A stretch of DNA of 64,000 bases from G963422275 sp963422275 (GCA_963422275.1 OY729418.1:930001-994000), one strand, 5' to 3'. Shown: positions 18,843 to 29,143, counted from the stretch's first letter. The notes: generated by a model not told the origin, from the letters alone. A program made the numbers and translations.

Positions 18843-20032
18843 CGCGGAATCTGCAGCGGTCGATTGTCATCGAATAAGTGCGCTAACTCCTCGGAATGGA
18901 CGCGACCGTCCCCGATCAGTGATTCTGCCGCTTCGAAGATAGATTGCTTGAACATCCCAGCCCCAGCTGTTCCAGATCCGTTGATGATGTCGCTCAGGTA
19001 TGCGGGCCAGTCTCTGAAATGCATGCCGAGAAGCGACCTGCGAAGGGTTTCAGAAAGCGAAACGTACTCTCTTACGGGCACCCTTCCTGTCCCATCTGCC
19101 GCTTGAACAAGATGCTGCACCACCATGAAGCGCAACGACGCGGCTAGGTCGCTCGCACGCTGGTCGCGCTCCTCGGCCGAAAATGCGGCAAGCAGTCGGC
19201 GAGTGCAGTCTGGGACGCTGGCAGCGTGGGTTGTCGTGTAGACGAGGTGGCCTGTTAGCGCGGCCTCAAGAGTGGCGCTTATTGTCTCCAAGTCTCTTGC
19301 CTCTCCGACGTTGATTATGTGAGGCTTTCTCCGCAACGCGGACCGGACCCCCGCCGAAAAGCTCGAAATATGACGCCCAACCTCAGATTGGCCGATCAGC
19401 GATGGCAAGTTTCCAGACTGCCAAATCACGTCCCCGAAGTTGTATTCTATGGGTGCCTGGATATCCACTATCTTTACAGGCCGGTCCGAGTTCTCGAGAT
19501 GGTGCCTTGTAAGTGCCGCCATCGATGCGGATTTGCCGCTCCCTGTAGCACCGGCAATGACAACGAGGCCGTTTGGAGGGCAAAGCTCGGCAACTTCACC
19601 TTCCGACAGCCCTACCTGCTCGGTGGTAGGAGTCGCGGAGGGCAGGATCCGAATCGTGATTTCCACGCCCGAACTGCCCAGTCCGAGTATGCCAGTCGCA
19701 TTAACCCTGAACCGCCGCCTCGCTCCATTTGGCAAGTTCAGTTCGTACGAATAGTCAAGAATGCGCCTCCCCCTGATTTCCGTAATTCCGTTGGTCGCCT
19801 GGTACGTCTCGGTAAGTATGTCCTCGACTTCCGAGGGTGACCAAGGCCTTCGGCTCAGGCGGTACAGTTGTCCTGCGAACTCGCCTCTGGGTTGCTGGTT
19901 TGACTGCACAGTGATGTCCGACGCACCAGACAGTGCGCAGGCAACGAGCAACCCTCGGAAATATTCCGTTGATGCGCGCGATGGCTCAGGAAACGACACC
20001 ATTTGCGCATGACCATCCGTTCCGAACAACAT
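18839..20032 (-). CDS. dotB: DotB/TraJ-like secretion ATPase
   Basis: About 397 residues from ATG 20032, which is preceded by GCGGAGCC; the frame continues upstream to 20254 but overlaps the DotC-like gene there. It is a PilT/VirB11-class hexameric ATPase. SGASDITVQ near residue 35 and the Walker A GATGSGKS (161-168) are clear. NVGEARD replaces the usual Walker B Glu context, and THAASVPDCTRRL is the His box. DotB powers Dot/Icm assembly with the coupling ATPase; TraJ is the IncI version. It lies between dotC-like and icmT-like genes, the standard order. A gap of about 100 bases separates it from dotC. Confidence 0.9.
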   Translation of the reverse strand: MLFGTDGHAQMVSFPEPSRASTEYFRGLLVACALSGASDITVQSNQQPRGEFAGQLYRLSRRPWSPSEVEDILTETYQATNGITEIRGRRILDYSYELNLPNGARRRFRVNATGILGLGSSGVEITIRILPSATPTTEQVGLSEGEVAELCPPNGLVVIAGATGSGKSASMAALTRHHLENSDRPVKIVDIQAPIEYNFGDVIWQSGNLPSLIGQSEVGRHISSFSAGVRSALRRKPHIINVGEARDLETISATLEAALTGHLVYTTTHAASVPDCTRRLLAAFSAEERDQRASDLAASLRFMVVQHLVQAADGTGRVPVREYVSLSETLRRSLLGMHFRDWPAYLSDIINGSGTAGAGMFKQSIFEAAESLIGDGRVHSEELAHLFDDNRPLQIPR

Positions 20033-20135
20033 TGGCTCCGCGATTTCGGTTCCTCTTGATGGCCGAAAGCGTGGTTCGTTGTCGTGAATCTGGACATCAA
20101 ACGGCAATTTGTGAGGAGCTTGGTTCAATTCAAGT

Positions 20136-21053
20136 TCACTTCGGTGATCGACCTTCGAGATTTTCGGTGCTGAACGTGCCCCCAGAGGGAAACCATCTGT
20201 CCGAGTCTGGCTGAAATTCCGATTGCCGAACGATTTGAACGACCCGCTCCCCAATTCGCATTGTGTCTCCGTTTTCTGTCACCCCAAAATCCGCGTCCGC
20301 AAGCACCATTTTGTTCATCATTCCAAGCGCTACCAATCTTCGGTAGCGAAGCATTCCCTCGAAATCCTGACTCAGTCGTTGCATCCGGTGAGCGAACTCC
20401 TCGTCCGCCTGCCGCCGCCCCGCATCCCACCCCTCGTCAAACGAGTCTCGAAATCTCTCTCGCTCTGCATCACTGGAAGGAAGCAGACCTCGTGCTGGCG
20501 CTTCAGGAGCACTTGCACGTGACAACAGATAACTTCGCCAAGTCGGGATTACAGGAGATATTTGACCTGGCTTTCGAATGTTGAGATACTCGTCCGCTAC
20601 GGAAACTACGCTCCCATCTTTTCGGCTATTGAAAGCGTTGTGAGCGCGGGTCACGACGGGGGGAATCACATGCCCCGCTCCGCGTGGTGCCGCAGTCGAA
20701 ACGCGGTTGAAATCGTACACCGTCGACAATTCGCTTTCGCGCTCTTCCAAAACACCGAGAAGCTCCCAAGCGCGACGCCAGCGTCCATACTGGCTCCCGT
20801 ATTTGAGAGCAGCCTCGCGGAGGGCCACGTCCCGGATTTCGCTTACTTCGTTTGTGCCGCCTTCCTGTCCCAAGTTGAAAATTGCAGTGTCGGGCGAGGC
20901 AGGGGGATCAACGCCATTGTAGAGCGCTTTTCCGTCAGCGCTCACTTCTTTTGGCAGTTGCCTTGCACCACCGTCTTCCTGCCCCTCCATTCCGCAACCT
21001 GGAATTCCTGCCAGTCCCACAAGGGCGAGCATTCTCGCTCCTTTCAACGACAT
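20136..21053 (-). CDS. dotC: DotC/TraI-like outer-membrane lipoprotein
   Basis: About 305 residues. The N-terminus has a lipoprotein signal ending LAGIPGC, so Cys near residue 19 would be lipidated. Family-typical stretches are LREAALKYGSQYGRWRR, VIPTWRSYLL, DEGWDAGRRQADEEFAHRM and a C-terminal VTENGDTMRIGERVVQI. With DotD and DotH, DotC forms the outer-membrane core ring of Dot/Icm machines. ATG 21053 or GTG 21059 could be the start; ATG is chosen. It begins just after the DotD-like stop codon. Confidence 0.88.
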   Translation of the reverse strand: MSLKGARMLALVGLAGIPGCGMEGQEDGGARQLPKEVSADGKALYNGVDPPASPDTAIFNLGQEGGTNEVSEIRDVALREAALKYGSQYGRWRRAWELLGVLEERESELSTVYDFNRVSTAAPRGAGHVIPPVVTRAHNAFNSRKDGSVVSVADEYLNIRKPGQISPVIPTWRSYLLSRASAPEAPARGLLPSSDAERERFRDSFDEGWDAGRRQADEEFAHRMQRLSQDFEGMLRYRRLVALGMMNKMVLADADFGVTENGDTMRIGERVVQIVRQSEFQPDSDRWFPSGGTFSTENLEGRSPK

Positions 21054-21059
21054 CGGCAC

Positions 21060-21560
21060 CTAGTTCGCATAGTGCAACTCAATTGCCGTTCCGTCGTCTG
21101 CCGACACCACGGTTGCAAGTCCGAACAGCGAAATGTCAATTGCACGCAGCGCGTCCCGGTGAGAGTCGCCAGCGTAGGACACGGAAACAAGAACAGGCGT
21201 AACTGGCTCCTTTCCGATTATTCTTAGCGTGCGCTCCATGCGACTCGCGATGGATTGCAACAACGGCTCCACCGGGCCATTCCAGTCGATGTCGATCCAC
21301 TCGCTGAATCTCGCGTTGGAATCAGCCCAAACGTTTGCCTCCTCCAGACCCGATGGAGCAGTCTTGAGTCCTGCGTAACGCTTTTCAATCTCGGCAACGA
21401 TTCGATTGGACCTGGCAGTCTCGGCAACGGCCTCCGCTATGACCGTGTCTGCCGGGTCAGATGCGACGATCGGAGATTGGATTTCAGGATCGGCGCAACC
21501 TGCCGATGCAAGCACGCCAGCCAAGGCCGCCAACAGGCGCTGGAGTCTTTCCATGGGCAT
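21060..21560 (-). CDS. dotD: DotD/TraH-like outer-membrane lipoprotein
   Basis: A 166-residue lipoprotein: hydrophobic leader ending ASAGC, then a mature domain with IDIDWNGPVEPLLQSIA, PVTPVLVS and a C-terminal GTAIELHYAN, matching DotD (secretin N0-like domain). DotD helps place DotH in the outer membrane. It is the first gene of the - strand block. AGAGGA lies 8 bases before ATG 21560. ATG 21554 is an alternative start. Confidence 0.87.
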   Translation of the reverse strand: MPMERLQRLLAALAGVLASAGCADPEIQSPIVASDPADTVIAEAVAETARSNRIVAEIEKRYAGLKTAPSGLEEANVWADSNARFSEWIDIDWNGPVEPLLQSIASRMERTLRIIGKEPVTPVLVSVSYAGDSHRDALRAIDISLFGLATVVSADDGTAIELHYAN

Positions 21561-21934
21561 GGATTCAATCCTCTGACAATCGCATTGACAACCAGAATTT
21601 AGGTAGGAGCTGTGAGATGAATTTCAGAAAATTCGAGCAAAACCGGTTTTTAAGGTGGAAAACTGGAGCCGCTGACAGAGCTGGGCGAATGGATCAGGAT
21701 CCTGGATATCCTTGTTAGCCACCGGACCACGGAATCGATTGAAGGAAAGGTGGACGTCCGGCCGCCAATCCTTTGCCGGAACTCGCCAGCACCCTCTTTG
21801 TGCACCCCATCGATGTATCCTTCTGTTGATGAAGTACTCCACGGAAATCGAGAAATTTAGATGAACTCACCTACGCAAATCTCGCACAAAATGCTCAATT
21901 AAAGTGGAACTTCGTCGCGGCAAGGAGTTTGCAC
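21561..21934. promoter_or_regulatory. Divergent intergenic region between dotD-like and integrase genes
   Basis: About 370 bases separate the two divergent genes and should contain both promoters. A 72-codon - strand frame at 21624-21842 has no recognisable similarity and is not called. No tRNA or clear attachment repeat was seen here. AAGGAG at 21922-21927 is the ribosome site of the integrase gene (GTG 21935). Confidence 0.4.
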
Positions 21935-23361
21935 GTGAAATTCACGCTTGAACCATTGGGGGTAGAAATTATCCCAACCGAACTTCCAGGCACTCTGTCC
22001 GCAGACCAGGTCAGGCACTTGAAGCGGCTGATCCGATCAGCGTCCTCGCGCTGCGCAGATACGCTTCGGTCGAGGACACTCTCGGAACTTGGGACTCAGC
22101 TTTGCTTGCGCGCGCTACTGTTAAGTCAGTCAACGGTTGGTTCGGAGCTCTCTGCGCTCAGGAATCTTGTCGCCCTCATGAAGTCTCGCCGCAAAGCCTG
22201 CTGCAAAGTCGACATGGACATCTCGCCTGAAGCCACGATCCCGGAACTGGACGCTGTCCGTCCCTGGATGTGCTTGGCAAGTTGGGATGAAGTTGAAAAA
22301 TTTCACTCATATCTCGAATCCGCAAGCACCCGAAGGCTGATCGATCTGGGCAACGAGGTGATCGACAGCCTTATAGATCACAGTCGAAAGACTGGAGATT
22401 TCAGGACTCAAGGAGACATTTGGGTTTCGCTGGCCTCGACCGCTGGCCGTCTTTCATTCGGGAAGCGGATGAATTCGCCCAACGACAACTGGGAGCCGCT
22501 AACCGAAAAGCACATGCAGGAGATTGATTCGCATCTGCCGCCTGGAAGTCCGGAGGAGGGACTTCTTTCACTGAACACTGGCGAGCGGAACCACTGTGGA
22601 ATTGCCAGGCTCCTCACGAGAACAGCTTGGCTGACCGGAACCCGATCTTGCGAAATATTCTCATGCCGTCTTATGGAATCAAACCCAGATGCAAAGCTCA
22701 CGCACCAGCAGGCGAAGGACTCATACCGAAATCCTGTCCCGGCAATCAAAGCGGGCTTGTTTCGCGACATCGAGAAGCCCTGCACGCAGGGTGGCCACGA
22801 GACTCCGCTTGATGAATCGATCCATCCGGCAGAATTCGGTTTTCCTGAAATTTTTGTAATCCAGACTGCCAAAACTGCGAACTCGTCGCCAAAGATCGAT
22901 AACGCGCTTCGGGTGCAGATCCTCGATGGGATATCGAGAGAGGATTTCCATGTGCTTTGGCTCGCATCCCTCTTCAGAACTCCGCAATACAGCTGGGTCA
23001 GCAAGAAAAGCCTCTGCAATATGAGCACCGCATCCTGAAGAAAGCTGTCCGCGAATTGTACCCTGACCGCAGGTGCCCGGTCACTCTTCACTATCTTCGA
23101 CATGCATTTGCAGACATAGCCAGAAAAACGATGCGGCCAGCGGCTGTCGCTGCCCTGACAGGGCACACATCGGCAAGCACGATGAGAGCGTATGGCGGCA
23201 AATACGTTAGGTGCCGGCGAAAGTCCGGCTCGAGCCGCTGGATGCCGCGGCCCGACCCCGCAAGGGTGGAGATGAATGCGAAGGCGTGGAGTGCGGCGAC
23301 AGCCCCATGCTCGGAGCCAAGTCCGTTTGAGATGCCATATCCAGAGCCCATGATGGATTGA
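21935..23361 (+). pseudogene. Tyrosine recombinase (integrase) split by a frameshift
   Basis: The first frame (to 23038) carries the N-terminal region and the first catalytic Arg in AWLTGTRSCEIF, plus a TAKTANSSP stretch near the expected Lys. The second frame (about 22957-23361) carries HYLRHAFAD (His and Arg), then LTGHTSASTMRAYGGKY (His and Tyr). The two frames overlap by about 80 bases and together make one roughly 470-residue site-specific recombinase. A one-base change in 22957-23038 explains the split. It is expected to be the integrase or resolvase of the conjugative element. Either it is inactive or the break is a sequencing error. Confidence 0.8.
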
Positions 23362-24097
23362 AAACATGTGCTGCAACCTTCCGAACAAACTGGACGCTTG
23401 CCGACGAAAAGAGACCGTTGAAACAGCGCTGCTCGTCCTTCGCCAATTTGCCCACGTTTCCTGCCAAAACGGGATTTTGGCCGCACCTGAAGCTTGGAGC
23501 TATTCGGTGCTGCCATCTGCTCGGTCCGCCTAGCTAGCCGACCCTCCCAATGAAAGAAGTCGACATGGGGACAAGTGAGAGTTTCGCTGGCATGGAACGC
23601 GTTCAACAAGTCGGTTTTGAGATTCGTTTCACTGGCAGCCTTGGAGTCATTGAAATTAGCACTGGCATCGGAAGACCAGCCGCTTCCAAAGCGCAGCGCG
23701 AGACGCCAAATTTTGCCACAAGCATCCGCTTCGATGCCACGAGCGAACGAAATGAAGAGAACTCCTTGGCCCTGACATTTCAGTTTTCAGGTAACAGCAC
23801 TCGCCCACTGTCCGTCAGAAGCATTTCAAGCCGACGAAAATGTCGTGGGCTTGACCGCAATGCAGTTGTGCAGTTGGGGCGAAGCCTGAATCGATTTTTT
23901 GGCCATTGTATCCGAGCCAAAATCCACGACTTGCGCAAATTCCAATCGATATTTTCTGGCCATTATAGGGCACCGTCTGGGAATGAAAAAATTAATGCCT
24001 ATAAATTTAATAAATGTTCCTTTGTTGTTCTTTACAATCTCTTTTGATTACCTTATTGACAGGAATCAATCTCAAATTCCAATCGAGTCGGTTGACC
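23362..24097. other. Stretch without a confident gene
   Basis: Several frames are open, the longest 165 codons on + (23550-24047), but none has conserved features or a persuasive start. The last 150 bases are AT-rich. I see no repeats or hairpins of note. Confidence 0.4.
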
Positions 24098-24652
24098 ATG
24101 GAAACACCAAGCAGCAGCGAGGGCAATAAGCAGAGGATGCCACGTGTTGAGATCTATATCGAACGCAGCAGCATTGGTTTCCTGATTCTCACGAAATTTG
24201 GGTCCTTCGCGAGAACGGATCTCTCGGTTTGGAAAGAGCTGTCCGGTGAAGGGCTGACTCGCCCGCTGCCGGTGACTTGCGCCCCCGCATTTGGCAGCGT
24301 CGCCCCCGCGGCGGAAGCAACGAATCTAAAAATGGATCAGGCTCCTGGCTTTTTCGATTCTTGGGATGGCCATCGGGAAAGGGCAGGAAGATTAGAAAAT
24401 TGCAGAGCGTCTGAACAAATGCTTGTCAGGTACGCTTGGAGACCCTGTGAAGCAACGGGGACTGCAAACAACCAAGAATGTCCAAAAAGGGAAATCGGGA
24501 TCAATGGCTCACTTTGGAGAAGCAGTTTTTCGTACCGAGGTGATTCAGTGCTGCGGAGGGACGAACCTCTTCGTCGGCGTTTGGTTCGGCACGGCAAGAC
24601 AGTGCCGAGATTTTTTCAATCAGACTGCCTCTCATTTGAGTCGGTCTCTTAA
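24098..24652 (+). CDS. Possible hypothetical protein
   Basis: An open frame of about 184 residues from ATG 24098 (METPSSSE), ending 12 bases before the DnaA-like gene. The first part (VEIYIERSSIGFLILTKFG) looks protein-like, but the rest is rich in Arg and Ser with no recognisable domain. Its position directly upstream in the same direction is the main argument for it being real. Confidence 0.3.
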   Translation: METPSSSEGNKQRMPRVEIYIERSSIGFLILTKFGSFARTDLSVWKELSGEGLTRPLPVTCAPAFGSVAPAAEATNLKMDQAPGFFDSWDGHRERAGRLENCRASEQMLVRYAWRPCEATGTANNQECPKREIGINGSLWRSSFSYRGDSVLRRDEPLRRRLVRHGKTVPRFFQSDCLSFESVS

Positions 24653-24664
24653 TGGAGTTTTCAA

Positions 24665-25810
24665 ATGGAATCTGAAATCAGCAGATCGAACGGTGAGACC
24701 AACCCCGTTCAAGAACGGCCAACCTGCCATCTTTATTTCAAACCTTCAATGCTGAAAGCTATCAAGAAGGCCTCACCGGAGATGCCTTGGAAAGACAACT
24801 TCAAGCTTTTCATAGAGGAAAATCCCAGAAGGGCCTTGCTGAGGCCTCCAAATGTTCCATTTGAGCATGAACTTTCGGAAATTCAGCTTAAGAAACTTCC
24901 TGTGGACGCAAAGTTGTCGCTTTGGGTGGTCGTGGCGAATCAATACTACGCGCTTCTGGCGGCAAGTGGAGAACTGAAGCGCTTTTATCCGAAGGTGCGC
25001 AAACACGACAAGCGATTCGTTCAGTTCGTAATTGCGTCCCAGGGCATCAAGGATGCAGGCTTGGCTCGACCAGTCGTCTGGCCATTTGGAACAAATGACT
25101 ATCGAGGAAAAGCCATCCGAAAAACCACGATCAAGCAGTTTGCTGGGAGTCTCATCGCGCCTGCGAATTTTCGGGGTGAGCGCTGCCTGTGGGGTTCTGG
25201 CATCATCGTCGATCATGTTGATGAAGGCCAGAGAGCGAAAATCCAGAGCTGGGCAATCAACGAATTCTTGAAGCGCACTTGGAAGAACGGGATTTTGGAC
25301 ATTGTACCGGACAAGGCGCATGACCTTGTGAAATCGGTCGGTAGCGAACGGGAAGAAGAACTATCCTTTTCCGAGGGTCTCACCCGCTGGAAGGCAATTC
25401 GGTTCCTTTCCGAATTGGGGCACCTGCATCCGCGCCGCAGACAGGTACCGATGAGACCAGTTAACACGATGCCGACATGGAATGACATCGTGTTCCTGTT
25501 GAAATGTCTCGGGATGGAGGACAGCGTGGGAATCAAGGCCCAATATCGTACGGCAAGGATCGTTTACGAGCGCTATCTGGCGGCAACGATCATGCATGAG
25601 ATAACGGGCCAGCCTTATTACAAGATCGGAACGTATATCGGTGATCGTGACCACTCGTCGGTTTACAATGGAATCAAGCGCTTTCGTTCCCATTCGGAGG
25701 TTTTGCCCGTTCAGGACACATTGCTGAACATTCTAAGCGAGCTTGCCGAAAACATCGGTGTCTTTCGGGCTTGGGAATTGCATGTTCAGAAAATCCAGAG
25801 GTCGCGTTAA
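24665..25810 (+). CDS. Protein with C-terminal DnaA domain IV-like DNA-binding region
   Basis: A 381-residue protein; GGAG lies 7 bases before ATG 24665. The first 290 residues match nothing I recognise and contain no Walker motifs. Residues about 297-343 closely follow DnaA domain IV: ARIVYERYLAATIMHEITG, then YYKIGTYIGDRDHSSVYNGI, where IGxxxGxRDHSSV is the DnaA-box recognition signature. DnaA itself has an AAA+ ATPase before this domain, so this is not a chromosomal DnaA. Next to an integrase and transfer genes it may be a replication initiator or regulator of the mobile element that binds DnaA-box-like sites; this is inference. Confidence 0.7.
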   Translation: MESEISRSNGETNPVQERPTCHLYFKPSMLKAIKKASPEMPWKDNFKLFIEENPRRALLRPPNVPFEHELSEIQLKKLPVDAKLSLWVVVANQYYALLAASGELKRFYPKVRKHDKRFVQFVIASQGIKDAGLARPVVWPFGTNDYRGKAIRKTTIKQFAGSLIAPANFRGERCLWGSGIIVDHVDEGQRAKIQSWAINEFLKRTWKNGILDIVPDKAHDLVKSVGSEREEELSFSEGLTRWKAIRFLSELGHLHPRRRQVPMRPVNTMPTWNDIVFLLKCLGMEDSVGIKAQYRTARIVYERYLAATIMHEITGQPYYKIGTYIGDRDHSSVYNGIKRFRSHSEVLPVQDTLLNILSELAENIGVFRAWELHVQKIQRSR

Positions 25811-26299
25811 CGGCATTTAACTGCGCATTTGAGCATTGAGATCCCCGGCATGACTGGAATGGTTTTGCCGGGGCCACTTTATCTCAGGCGAAGCAAAATA
25901 GATTGTTGGTCGCAGTGAAAAACTGCTGCGAAAGCAGATATTTCGATTTCGACTTCCAGAACTGGTTGAGCCTCTGATAGTATCAATGGGGACTGCGGCG
26001 CCTTCCAGCAACGGCTATGGTGCCCACAGTCGCGGTTTCAAGCACCGAAGCGGCGCTTGGGGGTGCCGGGTCCGCTTAACGACCCATCCTCGCCGCACTT
26101 TCCACATGATCGCGTCGACAAAAGCACCATGCCAAGAATATGTCGCACAGGCAGCCAGCAAAACTTGGCAGGTCGTCTTGTGGGCGGGGTAACGCTCAAG
26201 CACCGAACGGCCGACGGACGGTCTGAGGCCGAGACTACCTTCAGTGCGCGCTCAAGCTCCCGGCGCGAACATGTTGCTCTGTCATCACGATAATGTCCA
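25811..26299 (-). pseudogene. IS5-like (type A) debris
   Basis: Nothing is coding between 25811 and about 26030. From about 26270 down to 26035 on the - strand, frames encode RELERALKVVSASD and PPTRRPAKF, parallel to pieces of the type A element at 29.8-30.5 kb (REIERMQTVRIDY, PPARRPAGS). Only a central fragment remains. Confidence 0.45.
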
Positions 26300-26789
26300 G
26301 AACTGCTTATGCACATGGTTCCTGCGACACAAGGCATTGTGTCCGGGATGTCGGGCGATGGAATGTTCGCATGACATTCTTGACGTGGAACCGTCCCATG
26401 ACCAAAATCCCCGCCAGCCTCATCGCCTTCCAGCGTCGGTTCCCCGATGGACTTGCAGCGCCTCGCGGCGGTTCCCGTCCCGGTGCGCTCGCGCCTGGGG
26501 CGCACTGGCTGCCCGATCAGCGTTTTCTTGACGCAGCACTTCTGTCGGAAGGCAGACGCAGGAGCGCGGCCTTAAGGTCAGGAACGCGTCTGCAGTGTCT
26601 ATGCGACGATCGTGGCGTGCGTTCGGCGATACCTGCGAAGAGTTCGAGCAGCAGGATTCAAGGCAGCGGCTACAGGCAACGACGGCAAGACTTAAACGTA
26701 TTCTCCCCTTTTACCTCCCGATGCCCAAGGTGAAACTGTTCGCGATTTGGGAGAATCGAGACAGGCTAAAACTCTGGTGAAACCCGTTA
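26300..26789 (+). pseudogene. Mosaic of IS1595 5' end and IS5-like fragments
   Basis: AACTGCTTATGCACATGGTT near 26303 is the IS1595 left end also found at 46874 and 47987. It is followed by a frame MTFLTWNRPMTKIPASLIAF, the start of the IS1595 transposase. After about 40 residues this joins a type A IS5-like stretch (LQRLAAVPVPVRSRLGR in another frame). No functional gene remains. Confidence 0.65.
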
Positions 26790-27648
26790 GGAAACCTCTG
26801 ATACAGCCTGATTTTGGGCGCGGCATTGTGCATCTGGTGCGTGTCTGCTGTCTTGCACTACAGCTTTCGGGGAACCACGGCAGACAGCGCCTTCGGCAAT
26901 TGACCTTTGCCAGCCTCGAATGCGACCGCAAGAAGTGCAAGACGCGCTGCGAGATCTTTTCGGCGGATCTCCTAGGCACACCTGGAAGGCCCGCATTGCG
27001 CCGGTCTGTCCCAAGGGTAGCGGCAAGGGACGACAGCCGCTATCGGTGACGCTGCACGTGCACTGCGTGCAGCTGTTCTGCAATCTGAGCGATCCGGCGG
27101 TGAAGAACTTGCTCTGCGATGCCGAGAGCGTTCGGCGCTTTGCCGGGGCGAGGTTGGAGAAGGTTCTGGACGAGACGACGATCCCAACTTCCGCCGCCAG
27201 GTGGAGCACCACGGGCTGTCGCGCCTTCCGTTCAGGAAATCAGGGATCACCTGGCCGAACGGGGGGAGAGGCCGCTGAAGAAAGGCAGTATCGTTGACGC
27301 CACCATCATCTCGGCGCTGTCGTCGATCAGAAACGGAAGCAACGTCCGCGATCTGGAGATGTACCGGACGAGGAAGGGGAATTGGCGGCATTTCGGGACG
27401 AAGCTGCACAGCGGCATCGATCCCCGGGGCTTGGCGCACCGCCCGGAGTGAACCGCCGCACTTGCCGTGACAGGGGATCAGTGTGTCCAGAATCTGCCGG
27501 ACCAGCCCTGCGGGGACTGAACCGGAGATGCTTTCGCCCCGAAATCGCGCATTTGGAGATTTCGAACCGCAGGAAACCAGCTGATGAGCCAGGAAGAGCA
27601 ATTCCTGCAGCCAAAACCCAAAAAAAGCCCTCCAAATCAGAGGTTCCT
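26790..27648 (+). mobile_element. Internally deleted copy of the GGAACCTCTGA-ended IS5 element
   Basis: The left end GAAACCTCTGATACAGCCTG and right end CCAAATCAGAGGTTCC match the ends of the 62222-63436 copy. Inside, frames encode QRLRQLTFASLECDRKKC, LCDAESVRRFAGARLEKV and KKGSIVDATIISALSSIRN. The second half of the transposase is missing (about 350 bp shorter), and the reading frame is broken. Confidence 0.8.
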
Positions 27649-27883
27649 TGGAAGAACATTCGATGTCGCCGAACCGACTCTGCACATCATAAGATGCGAA
27701 ATTTCCGAGGCGCTCGTCCAGCCAAAACATGAAGCACCGCTAGCACTGGCAAAAAATGCGTCTTCAGCCATTACGAGCACCCTCTCGATTTCGCGAGCGG
27801 CCGTTACCACCACGCCCCGCTCCAAAGCGCACGAAGTTTCCATTCCTCTCCATAGAGATAACGATTCCGCGGTTCGCCAGCTC

Positions 27884-29143
27884 TCATTTCTCCCAGAGCA
27901 TGCAGATAGGCATCGCAAACAATCTGTGGCCAATCTGCTGAATGCGGTCACCGTCATGAAGAAGAATGCCACTGGCAAACCGGTCGCCCGCAGCAGACTT
28001 GAGGCGAATCAAGCCCTTGAAGTGGTCTTGGCGTGCCGTTGCGCCCGCCTTGACCTCAATGCCCACGATTTCCCCATTCAAGCTTTCCAAAACAAGGTCG
28101 ACTTCGACCTGATCCTTGTCCCGGTAATGGGAAAACATCGGCGCTTCGTCGCACAGTGCAGCCGCCTTGACGAGTTCTGCATAGACAAAACATTCCAAAA
28201 GCGGACCCAGCTGCTGTCGGTCCCTGGAAATGGCCACCGCATTCGACCGCCTGAGCATGGCAAGCAGGCCGGAGTCCAGAAACTGTAGTTTCGGTGCCTT
28301 GACAAGCCGTTTGAGCTCGTTGTGGTGCCAAGCTCTCACTCGGCGGACCAGGAACATGCGCTCAAGCAGTGCCAACCAGCGAGCGACCGTCTTGCTGTCG
28401 ACTCCCAGCTTGGCTGCAAAGCGTGAAACGTTGAGCAACTGCCCGGCAGCCACAGCTGCGTGTTCGATCAAGCGACCCATTTCTCCGGGCTTTTCAACCT
28501 TTGCAATATCGGCAATGTCACGGGCGGCGAGAGCTTGCACATAAGATCGAAGCCAGCTTGTTCGCCTAGCTGGAACGGCACGCGACAATGCCTCGGGAAA
28601 ACCTCCGGCGAGAACACGATCAAGCAGGTCGTCAGTCGGTCCCACCATCGCATGTCCCGGAAAGTTCGCGGCGAAGGCACGGTCCAGAAACCCCGACACC
28701 TCGGTGCAGGCGATCTCCGTTTGGGAGAATGGCAGAAGATCGATCGTCTCGACGCGACCGGCAAGCGAATCGGGAGAGACTGCCCCCTTGAAGAGATCGA
28801 CCGACCCTGTGATGAGAAATCGCCCCGGGCGGGGATTCTCATCGACTGATTTCTTGATTTCAAGGACAAGCCCCGGCGCTCTTTGAATCTCATCAATTAC
28901 GGCAGTTTCCAGACCACGCATGAATCCGGCGGGGTCGTCTACGGCAAACTGCCTGAACTGAGCATCATCCAAGGTGATGAAAGAGTGCTCGTTGGCTGCG
29001 GCAATGCGGCGGGCAAGCGTTGTCTTGCCGGACTGGCGTGGGCCGACGATGGCAACGATGCGGGTATCCTTGAGCGCAACGCGAACTCGCGGTTCAGCGT
29101 GCCTTGGCACATAGTTTCCCAACCTTGTCGTACCGTTTGCCAT
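27884..29143 (-). CDS. AAA_14/DUF4143 family ATPase
   Basis: A 419-residue predicted ATPase. Walker A is GPRQSGKTTL (about 34-43), Walker B AVIDEIQRAP (about 80-89), and the sensor-like FLITGSVDLF follows. The second half (about 190-400) is the DUF4143 region, containing KVEKPGEMGRL, AKLGVDSKTVARWLALLE and a nuclease-like EVDLVLE/IVGIEVKAGAT stretch. Proteins of this type are common in bacteria as solitary genes of unknown role, sometimes discussed with toxin or defence functions. The frame is intact. It is flanked on both sides by IS remnants, so it may have been moved by them. Confidence 0.88.
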   Translation of the reverse strand: MANGTTRLGNYVPRHAEPRVRVALKDTRIVAIVGPRQSGKTTLARRIAAANEHSFITLDDAQFRQFAVDDPAGFMRGLETAVIDEIQRAPGLVLEIKKSVDENPRPGRFLITGSVDLFKGAVSPDSLAGRVETIDLLPFSQTEIACTEVSGFLDRAFAANFPGHAMVGPTDDLLDRVLAGGFPEALSRAVPARRTSWLRSYVQALAARDIADIAKVEKPGEMGRLIEHAAVAAGQLLNVSRFAAKLGVDSKTVARWLALLERMFLVRRVRAWHHNELKRLVKAPKLQFLDSGLLAMLRRSNAVAISRDRQQLGPLLECFVYAELVKAAALCDEAPMFSHYRDKDQVEVDLVLESLNGEIVGIEVKAGATARQDHFKGLIRLKSAAGDRFASGILLHDGDRIQQIGHRLFAMPICMLWEK

